Below are positions 49,801 to 59,567 of a stretch of DNA of 64,000 nt, piece after piece; within the stretch, counting starts at the first letter, position 1, and each line of letters starts with the position of its first letter. Source of the stretch: Mallotus nudiflorus (lineage: Eukaryota; Streptophyta; Magnoliopsida; Malpighiales; Euphorbiaceae); NCBI GenBank assembly GCA_947683625.1, contig CANTUR010000384.1, forward strand, positions 1,424,001 through 1,488,000, given 5' to 3'. A program made the position numbers and the translations under genes. A model generated the notes under the pieces. The model was not told where the DNA came from. It saw only the letters and a list, made by a program, of their open reading frames with translations, and did not search any database.

Positions 49801-50503
49801 GAAAAATTTATCTGATAGAATGGCATCATTGGCTTCAAAGGAAAACCACAATCCCATAAATGAAAGCAATGATGCACAAATAGATGTGCACGTGAAATGG
49901 GAGGCATCGAAAGGAAACAATGGGAAGTTCATCACCACATTTAAGGTTGTGAAGGATGCAACACTTGCTGATCTGCGAAAGCTGATTGAGATCTATCTCG
50001 CTTCAGATAATCAAGCTTTCAGTTTTCTTGTACTTGGGGTAAGTTATTCTTCGTTGGGTTATTGACTTATTTTCAGACAAATTATATTTGAACATATGTT
50101 AACATGATGATGAAAGATTTTTATATTACATTTGCTTTCTGATTTCTTATGGAATGCCTACTTGTGTGTGGTGTAGGATCCAACTGGAGCACCTGTTCCA
50201 AAAGAGAAGGAATCAACAGTACAGGCCATCAAACTCCCCATTTGCAACAACCAGACTCATGGTTACCTAGCTTGCTTGCGACCAGCAAATCATCTCCCAC
50301 TAAGTCCTGTTCCAGCAACTCCCCTGGAAAATAAACTGCTGCCTCTGACTCCCCTGGAAAACAAAATGCCATTGGCATCTCTGGAAAACAAGCTACTACC
50401 TCTGACCCCAACTTCTTGCTTGACACTGCAATATGATGGTTTATCACCCAAACTAACTCAACACCTGAATTCTACTCCCTTCGTTACTCTCAGAAAACAT
50501 TAG
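46807..50503 (+). CDS. KIN10A: Kinesin-like protein KIN-10A (phragmoplast-associated, PAKRP2-like)
   Basis: Six exons: 46807-47490, 47946-48101, 48199-48306, 48410-48520, 48617-50038, 50177-50503, all GT-AG and all phase 0, giving ~935 aa. The motor domain comes after a ~60-residue Ser/Pro/Asn-rich leader. P-loop GPTGSGKS (~140-147), switch I NDRSSRSH (~271-278), switch II DMAGSE (~296-301) and the KINQGNIALKRV and HVPFRDSKLTMLLQDS segments are intact. A coiled coil runs at ~420-555 (KKKEEEVAALR, RRRMEERILQQQQEVEMLRRRLEEIE), followed by an acidic EEEEVEEEEH stretch. The order and wording match Arabidopsis KIN-10A/PAKRP2 (~870 aa), a kinesin that moves on phragmoplast microtubules during cell-plate formation. 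The C-terminus has three LENK repeats. Start chosen because MAPTPSSS matches the family N-terminus. Confidence 0.95.
50318..50412 (+). repeat. In-frame repeat in the KIN-10A C-terminus
   Basis: Three tandem copies encode (T/S)PLENK-like units: TPLENKLLPL, TPLENKMPLA, SLENKLLPLTP. The unit is about 27-36 bp. It lies in the last exon, after the conserved C-terminal region. Confidence 0.85.
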
Positions 50504-51379
50504 TTGTTTAGTTGTTTTTTATAGGGTGTTAAGCCTGATTGATCTGCACTTTAGTGAAGTGCACTGAGTATATACTCTAATGTACTCTAATGTACTCTTT
50601 TTTGTTTGAGCTTACTTGATTTGTGAATTTGTTGATATATGGCAGTGACATTGTAATGCTATATATGCTCTTTGCCTATTATTTGATTTCTTCTAGATTT
50701 GTTCTCTGTTTTTTTTTGAACTTTAAAGAAAAATGAGCAATTTTGCATCACCAAAAAAGTCAGAAAAAGAAAAATGAAGGGCACACATACTAAAACAGAC
50801 ACATCTATCTATTGAACAAAAATGAAATAACGAACACTTTTGAATAGCAAATTTTTGCAGAAAGTTGAGAGTCTTGTGCTAAAAAGTAAAAAATATTAAA
50901 AAAAAAAATCATATTTGTCGTAAAAATCTTATTTTAATATATATATAATTTTAATTTAAAAATTATTTAATTAATTATTTTGAAATATTATTTACAGTCC
51001 CTCACCACTAGTTTTGAAATAAAAAAATAAGTGTATTTGTTTTTCGAAATAGTACGAATATATATATAACCAAAAATTAAAAAAAAAATTACAAATTTGG
51101 TGTTATTATTCATTCTATTTGAGTGTTAGAACTTTTTTTTTTTTTGCAATTAAGTGTCTGAACTTTAGAAAAATATACTAATATTATGTCTCCAACTAAT
51201 TTAATGTTGACTGGGTGCTTAATCAGATAAAAAAAGATTAATTTTTATCCTAGTAATTAACCATGCCATTTACTACATGTGTTGCATTATTTAAAGGATA
51301 AAACTACCTATAGGCGGCGAGGTTTAGCGCACGCCCAAGTGTTTAGTAACCACGGCACTGTGTGGGCTCGAGGCCCACT
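50504..51379. other. KIN-10A 3' flank and older repeat DNA
   Basis: The first ~200 bp are probable 3' UTR (repeated AATGTACTCT at ~50,578-50,600). 51,090-51,290 has a decayed MITE-like stretch (AATTAAGTGTCTGAACTTTAG). 51,290-51,379 is more GC-rich (GGCGGCGAGGTTTAGCGC) and continues, after the solo LTR, at 55,231, so it belongs to the repeat on the right. Confidence 0.5.
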
Positions 51380-54300
51380 TGTAATATCTCGAGTTTTTTT
51401 TAAATATTTTTATACTGCATCGGGATATGCAGTGTTAATAATTTTTGTATATATTTATGATATTTTAAGAGTTGTTATTTGTTTAAAGCTAATTTTAATT
51501 ATTTTATATTATTTTAAGTACTTTACGTAAAATTTTTCTGGGAATTGTATTTTCGGAAAAATTAACACGTAAATAATTTAATATTAATTATTTTGACTAG
51601 TTTTACGAATTTGCATTAACTCATACATAAATTTTAAGTACTAAATAAAATGTATATATGTGTATTTATTTAATTAATTAGAGCTTAATTAATTTTCTTA
51701 ATTTTCTTATTTAATTTTTTTGTATTAATTAATTAATTTTAAGTGTATAAATTATTAAATATATTAAAATATTTGTATGGTGAGTATTATTTGTGTGTGA
51801 GAATATATATATTACTATAATATAAGGTGGACATATATATATATACATATATACATTATTTTATAACAAAAATCAAAGTTTGCAGAAATTATAGTTTTGC
51901 CCCTCCCTACATCTTCTTCTTCTTCCCAACGCCATTTCTTCCATTTCCAGTCATTTTCAAGCTGGTTTTCTTGCTGTCACTATACCCCTCAGTCTTCCTC
52001 CTCCACCTCCAGCCATTTCCACTACCTAAAACACTCTTTTCCGACGAGTTTTGATCGGTTTTTCATAAAGAAGCCGAAAATCAACTTAGCTCCGATCAAG
52101 CCATTTCCGGCCACCAAATTTGATGCCATCAATCTCTATCTTCTCCTTGAGCTCTGGTGAGTGTGATTCCAAGCTTTGTTTCACTTGATTTGGTCTAGAA
52201 TTGCTTAGGTTTCAATTTCTTCAATTCAGCCATTTTAGGTTTCGAATTTTTTTTAGCTTCAATTTGATTGATTCATGAAAACTTCCTTCACAAACTTTGT
52301 TCCTTGAAGCTTAATATACATGATGTAATTTTTTTAGAATTTTTGGAATTTATTTTGATTTTTGTGAATTTTTGATTATTTTATTATTATTTTCTAATTT
52401 TAGAAAATTAATTAATTAAATTATGAAATTGTGTCTTATGGTGATTATAGGAGTTTAAATGAATTATAGAAATTTATTTGTAATTTTTGTGAATTTTTAT
52501 ATATTTATTTGGAATTTATTAAGTTTATGTAATTTTGAAAAATAGGATTAATTATGTGTTTAATTGAAATAAATTGGTAATTTGAGTATATTTATTGATA
52601 TTATTGAATTATATGTTGAGAAGATTAATTTTGAGTAATTATATTATTTTTGGTGAATTTTTGGATTTATTTTAGTAAATTTATATATATAGGGGTATTT
52701 TGGTAATTTTATAATAAATTGGCTAAAAATGTAATTAAATTGGTTTTAATAGTTACTTAGGGTATAAAAATGATTTCTAAAAATTATTTAGTATTTTTAA
52801 CTAATTAAAACTATTTTCATAAATTATTTTCAAATTATATATATAATATATGATTTTTCTAAATAAATGAGTTTTTATCGGTTTTTAATGTGTTTTAGGG
52901 TTAATTACGTAATTTGGATTTATAAAATGTATTTTTATTATATAAGGGTATTTTTGGTATTTTATAATTATTCTGTGAATTATGAACCTCGGTTGGTGAA
53001 TTGTAGTTTGGAGTCCGACTGAGAGATTGTGGTTGTGAATTTGGTATTATTCCGAAGTGTGTTTTATTTGCAGGTCCGGCTCTACTCTTTGAGTAGAGAG
53101 ATGTCCATTTTACAGAGGAGGTTCTGCCAGATTTTAGGTAGAATTCTTGTAAAACGTGATGTTCGATCAAATCCCTATTCTAATTTTGTGTCCAAATTCT
53201 AGATCAAGTCTTTAGAATTTCTGTTAAATTTATTCTGATTTCATGTTGTCATTTGTTTGTCTAGCTGCACCGAGACTGAGGCCTAACAGATCAGGCCTGC
53301 CGAGTTTGTCTCGTGAAACGCTAATATGTGAGTTATTATACTGTATATATATGCATTGCATATAGGATGCATGACTTAAGATTTTTATTTTCATTATATG
53401 TTTAACTAGTAATTTAATTATAATATGATTTGGTATATTTTTGATTTATTTTTAGTATATCTTGATATATAAATGTTTGTATATTTTCTATATACATTTA
53501 ATATATCACTGGTATACTTAGAGTTTATTTTTGATATATGTATGTTAGATATTTAGGTTTATGTTTGTTATAATTTAATATTTATATATGATTTAAATGT
53601 GCATCGAACCATAATTATTTTATTAAATGATTAGTATAATTTAGGTTTATTCTTAAATAATTGCATGCTATATTATAAACTACACTTAAATTATTTTTAA
53701 GTTTATTTTTGGTATATTTTGAATTATTTCCAAATAAATACATGTTTTATTATTAAATTAAACCTAACACATTAGTGGTATATTTAGGGTTTATTTTTGA
53801 TATATGCATGCTAGATAATTAGGTTTATTTTTAGTATATTTGTGAATATATGTTAAACACAAACACATATTTAAATGAATATTTATGCATAAATGTTTTA
53901 TTAAATGATTTGTGTACTTAGGGTATATCTTTTGTATATTTAAGTATTTTTTAAGAAAATGCATGTTATATTATTGTTACTCATTTAAATTGTTTTTAAC
54001 CATATTAATGATTTATCTTTAGTTTATTTCATATTTTATTTGACATATATATATACCCGAAATATACTGGCTATATTTTAGGTATATTTTTGGTATATAT
54101 ATATGGTTGATTTTATTATTATGAATGTCGTTCCACATTAATTATTTTCAGAATAAATGATTTATTTAAGTGAAGGATATCGATAGAATGTGCTTCCTAG
54201 TGGGCAACACTAGGGCCGTGTACGTACCAGTGCGAAAGAATAGGGTTGAGTGAGAGTTAATTTTGGGTGATTATAATTGATTTGATGGATTTGACTAAGA

Positions 54301-55230
54301 TTGATGGTATGTTAGATAGTGTGATTGCGGGGCCAATCACACTGACAGTCAGATTGCTGGAGCTCGGTTGACTTAGTGTCTCGGGGCCAGTCTACTGTCC
54401 ATAAGTGGATTGAATGATCTATTGGGTTGATTGAGATGTGAGGTGATAGATAGTGTGATTGCTAGAGCTCGGTTGACCAAGTGTCTCGGGGCTAATCACA
54501 CTGACAGTAAGACTGCTGGAGCTCGGTCAACTTAGTGTCTCGGGGTCAGTCTGCTGTCCAGATTGGAATAAGTGTTCTATTTGGAATCAAGTGAGCCTGT
54601 ATGGCTAGAGTGATGATGGGATTGTTTGAGGTTGCTATTATTAGGGTTCTATGGATCCTTCATGAATTAAAACAAACGTTTTCTACATTTAGTATATTTA
54701 TAAAGGCAGAGTTTGACATTCGTGTGAAATGTGTGTATATACATATATATGTATAAGAATGCCTGATTTTTATGGTTTAGTTTGCATGTATATATAGTAT
54801 AATAATTCACTCAGTGAGGTCTGACCCCCCTCAATTATTTTTTTTCAGGAGATCCCATATTGTCAGACTTTAGTTGTAGAGTTTCTCGTCGGTGTTCTTC
54901 AGTCCCAGCTATTTTATGCAAATGTATATTTTGAACTCTGATTTATATTCTAGAAACTGTAGTAGTTATGTTATTGTATTTGAGGAGTATTATTTTTTTT
55001 GGATATTGAATACTCTGAGAATTTGTATTTGAACACTGTACGAATATGTATACATTTATGAAAGGATTTGGAGAATTTATTTTATATATTGGTTCAAAAA
55101 ATTTTAATTATATCATAATTTTTATTTATTTATTGTATGATTTTATTTTCTTAGGCTTGCTACGGGTTCCGGATTTGAAAGAATTCCCATTCCCTAGCGC
55201 CGGTCATGACTCCTAGTTTGGGTCGTGACA
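51380..55230 (+). mobile_element. Solo LTR, 3.85-kb subfamily (LTR10)
   Basis: TGTAATATCTCGAG to GGGTCGTGACA with perfect flanks CCACT (51375-51379 and 55231-55235). Leader landmarks: island to GTGAGT (52,157), intron to TTATTTGCAG, exon-like 53,074-53,327 with the CTCTACTC hairpin, GTGAGTT (53,328), TTTTTCAG (54,848). It carries two hairpin pairs; in the first hairpin (54,318-54,343) the loop is cut to CGGGGC while the 10-bp stem is perfect. The region 53,400-54,120 is expanded by GGTATATTT-like repeats relative to the shorter LTRs. Confidence 0.95.
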
Positions 55231-55235
55231 CCACT

Positions 55236-57134
55236 AGGAAATATGATATAGGTTTTGGGCCTATTCAGAGATGGAGTCGCCACCCGGATAAATGCCAGGA
55301 CACACTGTACATCAACTGGATCCCACGGAGGTTCCCAGAAGCCGTCATCAGAGATTGGGTTCAAAAACTGGGTATAAGTGTTTGAATGCTCACCCAACCT
55401 TGCTGTTGGCCTCCTTTTGTGTTTTGCATTTTATTACCATTTAATTATTTCCTCATTTACATTCAAAATTTCACTTGCCTTCATTTACTTTCTAAATTTT
55501 ATAGTTAAGTCCAAGTTTGCACATTAATCCAATTTCATGCTTTTGAGTCCCAACATTCAAAAAATGCAGTAAAATGAATAATAATTTACAACCATACATT
55601 CAAATTGAATAGGGAAAGGGATTAAGGATTACAATGCTTTTTAGCTAAATAAACGAATAATATACAGAAAATAAACCAAACATATATCAAAAATAAACTA
55701 ATAAAATAGCATAAAAGTGGCAATGTACAAGGGATAACTAGCAAAAGTGACTACTCGATGACAGAAATCATTAAGTAATTCCTACAAATAACACATAGTT
55801 AGTCCTTCCTTTCACAAAAAAGAGATAATAAACCAAATATATTTTTGATATTTATAAAGAGTCTCTATAAAAGGGGGTTTTCATATTATGAACTAAAGAA
55901 AGTATCAAACAATCAAGATTAAACATCATCATGCAACGATACGGACATGTTTAAGGTCAAAAGAATGCATGTCAAAATGGAATCACGATGAGCATGAAAG
56001 AGAACAGAAAAAAAAGCGAACTAAACCTGTCAATGAGGCGATCGCCTCATTAATGAGGCGACGCCTCATTAACAGGGGATTTGTTCCCTTTGACCAAAAG
56101 AACGTGAGACACACATACACAAAAGGGGCCTCTTGGGGACCTGTCAATGGGGCGATTGCCTCATTGATGAGGCGATCGCCCCATTGAGATGAAGAGGCGT
56201 CGCCTGATCAACAGGCTAGTTCCGACTCTCAAAACATTCAGACTTCTACTCTAAGTAACAATACATGCATATATACACTCTACAATCATCAGACTACGAC
56301 TACATACAAAAGTATTCAAAGATGCATCAATAAAGTGAGATATTAAGCAAGACACACTAGAGATAAACCTAAAATATATTAATAACTTAGTCACACAAGC
56401 AAGAACTCACAAAATGATGCACATGACAAGTTTAAGTGCAAGTTTTCTACCAAAATGAGAGGCCCTCAAAGGTGTTTTTGATTGTGATCCTTGTTAGGAT
56501 GTAATCTCTACTTTTGACACAAGCTTCTTCCTTTTTCTCTTAGGAAAATATGGACCTTCCTTTGCTTCCACCTCTCCTCCTTCCTTGAGGACGTTTTTTC
56601 TTTCTTTCCTCTCTGTGTTTTTCTTTTTCAGAGCTCCTCTGTCTTTTCTCCTTTCTTACCAACCTCCCCCATTTTTTTCTATCTCTTTTTCTTTTTATTC
56701 CCTAGCTTTCCCATGCCCTTAAGCCTTTTAGCCCATCATGAGATCTCGTAGCCTTTTTTCCTTCCCTAAAAATCTTTTTCTCATGCAAGAAGTAGGTCTG
56801 GAGAGTAGGGCCTGCACCACTTGGCTGTTATGATTGTAGCTGCATTAAATGTAGCTATAAGTGGGCCACTATAGAGGAGGTGCCTTATTGATGAGGCGAT
56901 GGCCCTTTGGCCCGAGCTTGCTCTGGGCAAGCGGGCTTGGGTCAAATTTGGATAATTGGGCTCAGTTTTGGGTTTTTCAGGCTTTGGGTTTTTAAGTCCA
57001 CTTTCCACTAGAGATTCAGGCTTCATTCTCATGTCCAAGTTCACATTCTCATTATCGAGCTTGACAACGGGTCGGTCAAATCGAGTATCCCTAATTCGTC
57101 CCCTAACACGGGCCTACCAAATCAAGTGTCTACA
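55236..57134 (-). mobile_element. Candidate minus-strand LTR of a different retroelement
   Basis: Read on the minus strand, TGTAGACACTTGATTTGG starts at 57,134 and resembles starts of long plant LTRs. About 1.85 kb later CA (near 55,293) is followed closely by TGGCGACTCCAT (55,271-55,282), a primer-site type used by some Tat/Ogre-like elements. No gag or pol is visible; the presumed internal side is cut by LTR10 and ends by ~51,290. The stretch contains palindromic GGCGATCGCC clusters. The call is tentative because the second LTR is not in the window. Confidence 0.4.
56026..56215. repeat. Cluster of GGCGATCGCC compound palindromes
   Basis: AATGAGGCGATCGCCTCATT (56032-56051) is a perfect 20-bp palindrome, followed at once by AATGAGGCGACGCCTCATT. 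The whole block is bracketed by CCTGTCAATGAGGCG and CGCCTCATTAACAGG, which pair at 14 of 15 bases. A second compound hairpin lies at ~56,145-56,187, with 19 of 20 paired positions, followed by GAGGCGTCGCCTGATCAACAGG. A lone related copy lies at ~56,874-56,905. Confidence 0.85.
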
Positions 57135-57284
57135 ATTTGCCCCTTAACTTTTCAGAAAATCAAATGCCTGCAATGATAATTTTTTGAAAAATCACATGCA
57201 CAACAACAGACAAACAATAAGATAAAGAAAAGCATACATGACTCTCGAGGTCTCACTTGAGAGATGAATCCTTCAATTCCGAAT

Positions 57285-58085
57285 CATGACCGTAATCCTC
57301 GGGTTTTCCTAGCCTGATCAGCCACTCATTAATATTTGATAAAGAAATCTAAAAACTGTCGACCTCGTGTTTTCCTGGCCCAATTACTTTTTACTGGGTA
57401 CATAGACTTATGGGTTTTCCTGGCCCAACCATCAATTACCTGAAACATGATTCTCGGGTTTTCCTGGCACGATCATCACAACACACAAACTTGATTCTCG
57501 GGTTTTCCTGGCCCAATCATCATTACACGCGACACATGATTCTTGGGTTTTCCTGGCCCGATCATCACAATACATAAACTCAATTCTCAGGTTTTCCTGG
57601 CCCGATCATCACTACACGCGAAACATGATTCTCGGGTTTTCCTAGCCCGATCATCATAACACCTGAAACTTGATTCTCGAATTTTCCTAGCCCGATCCTT
57701 ACAATACTGAAACTTGATTCTCGGGTTTTCTTAGCCTGATCATCATAATATTGAAACTTGATTCTCGATTTTTTCTGGCCCGATCCTCACAATACTGAAA
57801 CTTAATTCTCGGGTTTTCTTGGCCTGATCATCATAATACTGAAACTTGATTCTCGGGTTTTCCTGGCCCGATCATCACAATACTGAAACTTGATTCTCGA
57901 GTTTTCCTGGCCTGATCCTCACAATACTGAAACTTGATTTTTGGGTTTTTCTGGCCCGATCATCATAATACTAAAACTTGATTCTTGGGTTTTCCTGGCC
58001 CGATCACCATTGGGGATGTGGTTTTTGAATTTTTCTGGTCCGATTATCACTCCTCCGGGGACATAGAATTTTGGGTTTTCCTAGC
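57285..58085 (+). repeat. Minisatellite, ~44-bp unit, ~17 copies
   Basis: The unit core is TTCTCGGGTTTTCCTGGCCC then GATCATCACAATACTGAAACTTGA. Copies vary at a few positions (CTTGGG, CTAGCC, GATCCTC) and in linker length. Each unit contains TCGGG-(TTTTCCTGG)-CCCGA, a 5-bp stem. It lies between the LTR-like stretch and the PMD gene. No open frame runs through it. Confidence 0.9.
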
Positions 58086-58345
58086 CCGATTGTCCTTCTC
58101 TTCTGACTTCGGGGATACAACTCGAACAATCATCTCGATCCTTTGACCTTTGGGGATTTAAACACGAATAACCCTTTCATTGAGGTTCGAGGATTCAAAC
58201 CTAAACAACCCTTTCCTTTCGAGCTTCAGGGATCCTGAACAACCATCTCTTTGAGCTTCGGGGATTCAAACTTGAACAACCCTTCTCTTTTCGAGCTTCA
58301 GGGATTCAAACCCGAATAACCCTTCTCTTTGATGTGGGTTTTCCT
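58086..58345 (+). repeat. Second minisatellite, ~40-bp unit
   Basis: Imperfect copies of CTTCGGGGATTCAAACCTGA then ACAACCCTTCTCTTTTCGAG, about six units, ending with one more TGGGTTTTCCTGGCCC word from the preceding array. Confidence 0.8.
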
Positions 58346-58454
58346 GGCCCATTTCTCTAGAAACTTCGTCTCAAAAATTCATACTCTAAATTTCGCCTCT
58401 TTAATATGCGGCACTAATTTCCATCCATCATTTTTTTAGGGAAAACCCTACGCT

Positions 58455-58475
58455 CTTGCTTGCTATAAAAATAAC
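58455..58475 (+). promoter_or_regulatory. Possible TATA box of the PMD gene
   Basis: GCTATAAAAATA at ~58,463-58,472, about 120 bp before the ATG at 58,587 and followed by a CT-rich leader. It is the only good TATA context in this AT-moderate stretch. Confidence 0.45.
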
Positions 58476-58586
58476 TCTTTTCTCTTTTGTCCTTGCTCTC
58501 TTTTACTTTTTATCACTTTTTCTCTTTTCCCTTTTCCTCCTCCTACACTTCATGTACTCCCTACATCTCTCCTCACTTTTCAGTCG

Positions 58587-59567
58587 ATGGAGAATGACAA
58601 AACACCCTTCATACCTGAGTGGGATCATATCCCGCCTCTCATTAGCGCTTCTAGGAGTCTAGGATTGATCCGTGGAGACTCAATTCCGCTTCTAGTAGAC
58701 TTAGGGTCTCACATCTGCTCTTCTGCATATGGAGAGGTTAGTACCCTAAAATTCCCTATAAAATCACATTAGGTTGGTAATTAATCTTGCATAGTTATCA
58801 TTTTAAAATATTATTTAATCGAACAGAATATGAAATTTGTGTTTAAATCATTAAAATTGAACATTGTTCCCATCTGCGCCTCACAGAGGTGATCGTCTAA
58901 TTGATGAGGCGATCACCTCATCAATGAGATGATAGGTCTTTGTGAAAAGGCAATTGCCTATTGCCCCTTCACAGAGCCAATCACCTCTTCAATGAGGCGA
59001 TCGCTTCTATGATGAGGCGATCGCCTTTATGGTGAGGTGATCGCTTCATCAACAGAGAGAACTTCTCCATTTACATGTACATCCATTCTAAATTTCTCCC
59101 TAAGACCGTAAAAATGCATAAATTTTACTTCCCTATCTCTTTATTTGTAGCATGATGCTCAAAATTTCAAGGGTACCAGGAATTTCCATGGAGCTCAGGT
59201 CTTCTCAGTGACTTGACCGACGAACAGAGGGATCAGATTCAGGAGATAGGGTTCGAGGACTTCGTACTCTCGCTTCCATCTGAGTAGGGGCGCACGGACT
59301 ATCAGCCATTGCATGGCCTGATGGAGAGGTGGTTTGATACAACCCATACTTTCCACCTTCCATTCGGTGAGCTTACTCTAGACCCAGTGTCATTTACCGC
59401 CATCACGGGGATTGCTTATGCCGGGGATCCTATTCCCTTTGATGCGAGTCTACATTAACTGTCTCTAGATAAGGCTGCATATATCGAGCGACTTTTGGGG
59501 ATGACTCCTGATATGAAAGGGACTTATACCCTTAAGTTGGACTCAATCAAGAGTTTCTACACCCGGA
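58587..59567 (+). pseudogene. Plant mobile domain (PMD) gene, 5' part
   Basis: Exon 1 (58587-58736) encodes 50 residues starting MENDKTPFIPEWDHIPPL and ends at a GTTAGT donor. A TTTATTTGTAG acceptor at 59,150 opens the next segment. That reads, after a one-base frame change, LSDLTDEQRDQIQEIGFEDF and LMERWFDTTHTFHLPFGELTL with ITGIAYAGDPIPFD, the hallmark ERW...THTFHLP.GE block of the PMD family (MAIN-like and transposon-borne proteins). Stops follow SLPSE and FDASLH. The gene is therefore degenerate. The intron holds a palindrome cluster. PMD proteins are often carried by plant transposons, and nothing here says it is a host gene. Confidence 0.8.
58885..59060. repeat. Second cluster of GGCGATCGCC-type palindromes, in the PMD intron
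   Basis: At least six related units (GAGGTGATCGTC, GAGGCGATCACCTCATCAAT, AGGCAATTGCCT, GAGGCGATCGCTTC, GAGGCGATCGCC, GAGGTGATCGCTTC) and CAACAGAG ends like those at 56 kb. These are more diverged than the first cluster. Confidence 0.8.

Noticed and set aside
55194..55397. 67-codon minus-strand frame over the LTR10 end
   Set aside because: It spans the LTR10/target junction and the primer-site region, so it did not exist before the insertion.
56032..56051. GCGATCGC words considered as cyanobacterial HIP1-type contamination
   Set aside because: The surrounding DNA is continuous plant repeat sequence with intact retrotransposon junctions on both sides.
57285..58085. Regular repeats with short palindromes, superficially like a CRISPR array
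   Set aside because: No unique spacers of constant length, units are contiguous, and the context is a plant nuclear genome.
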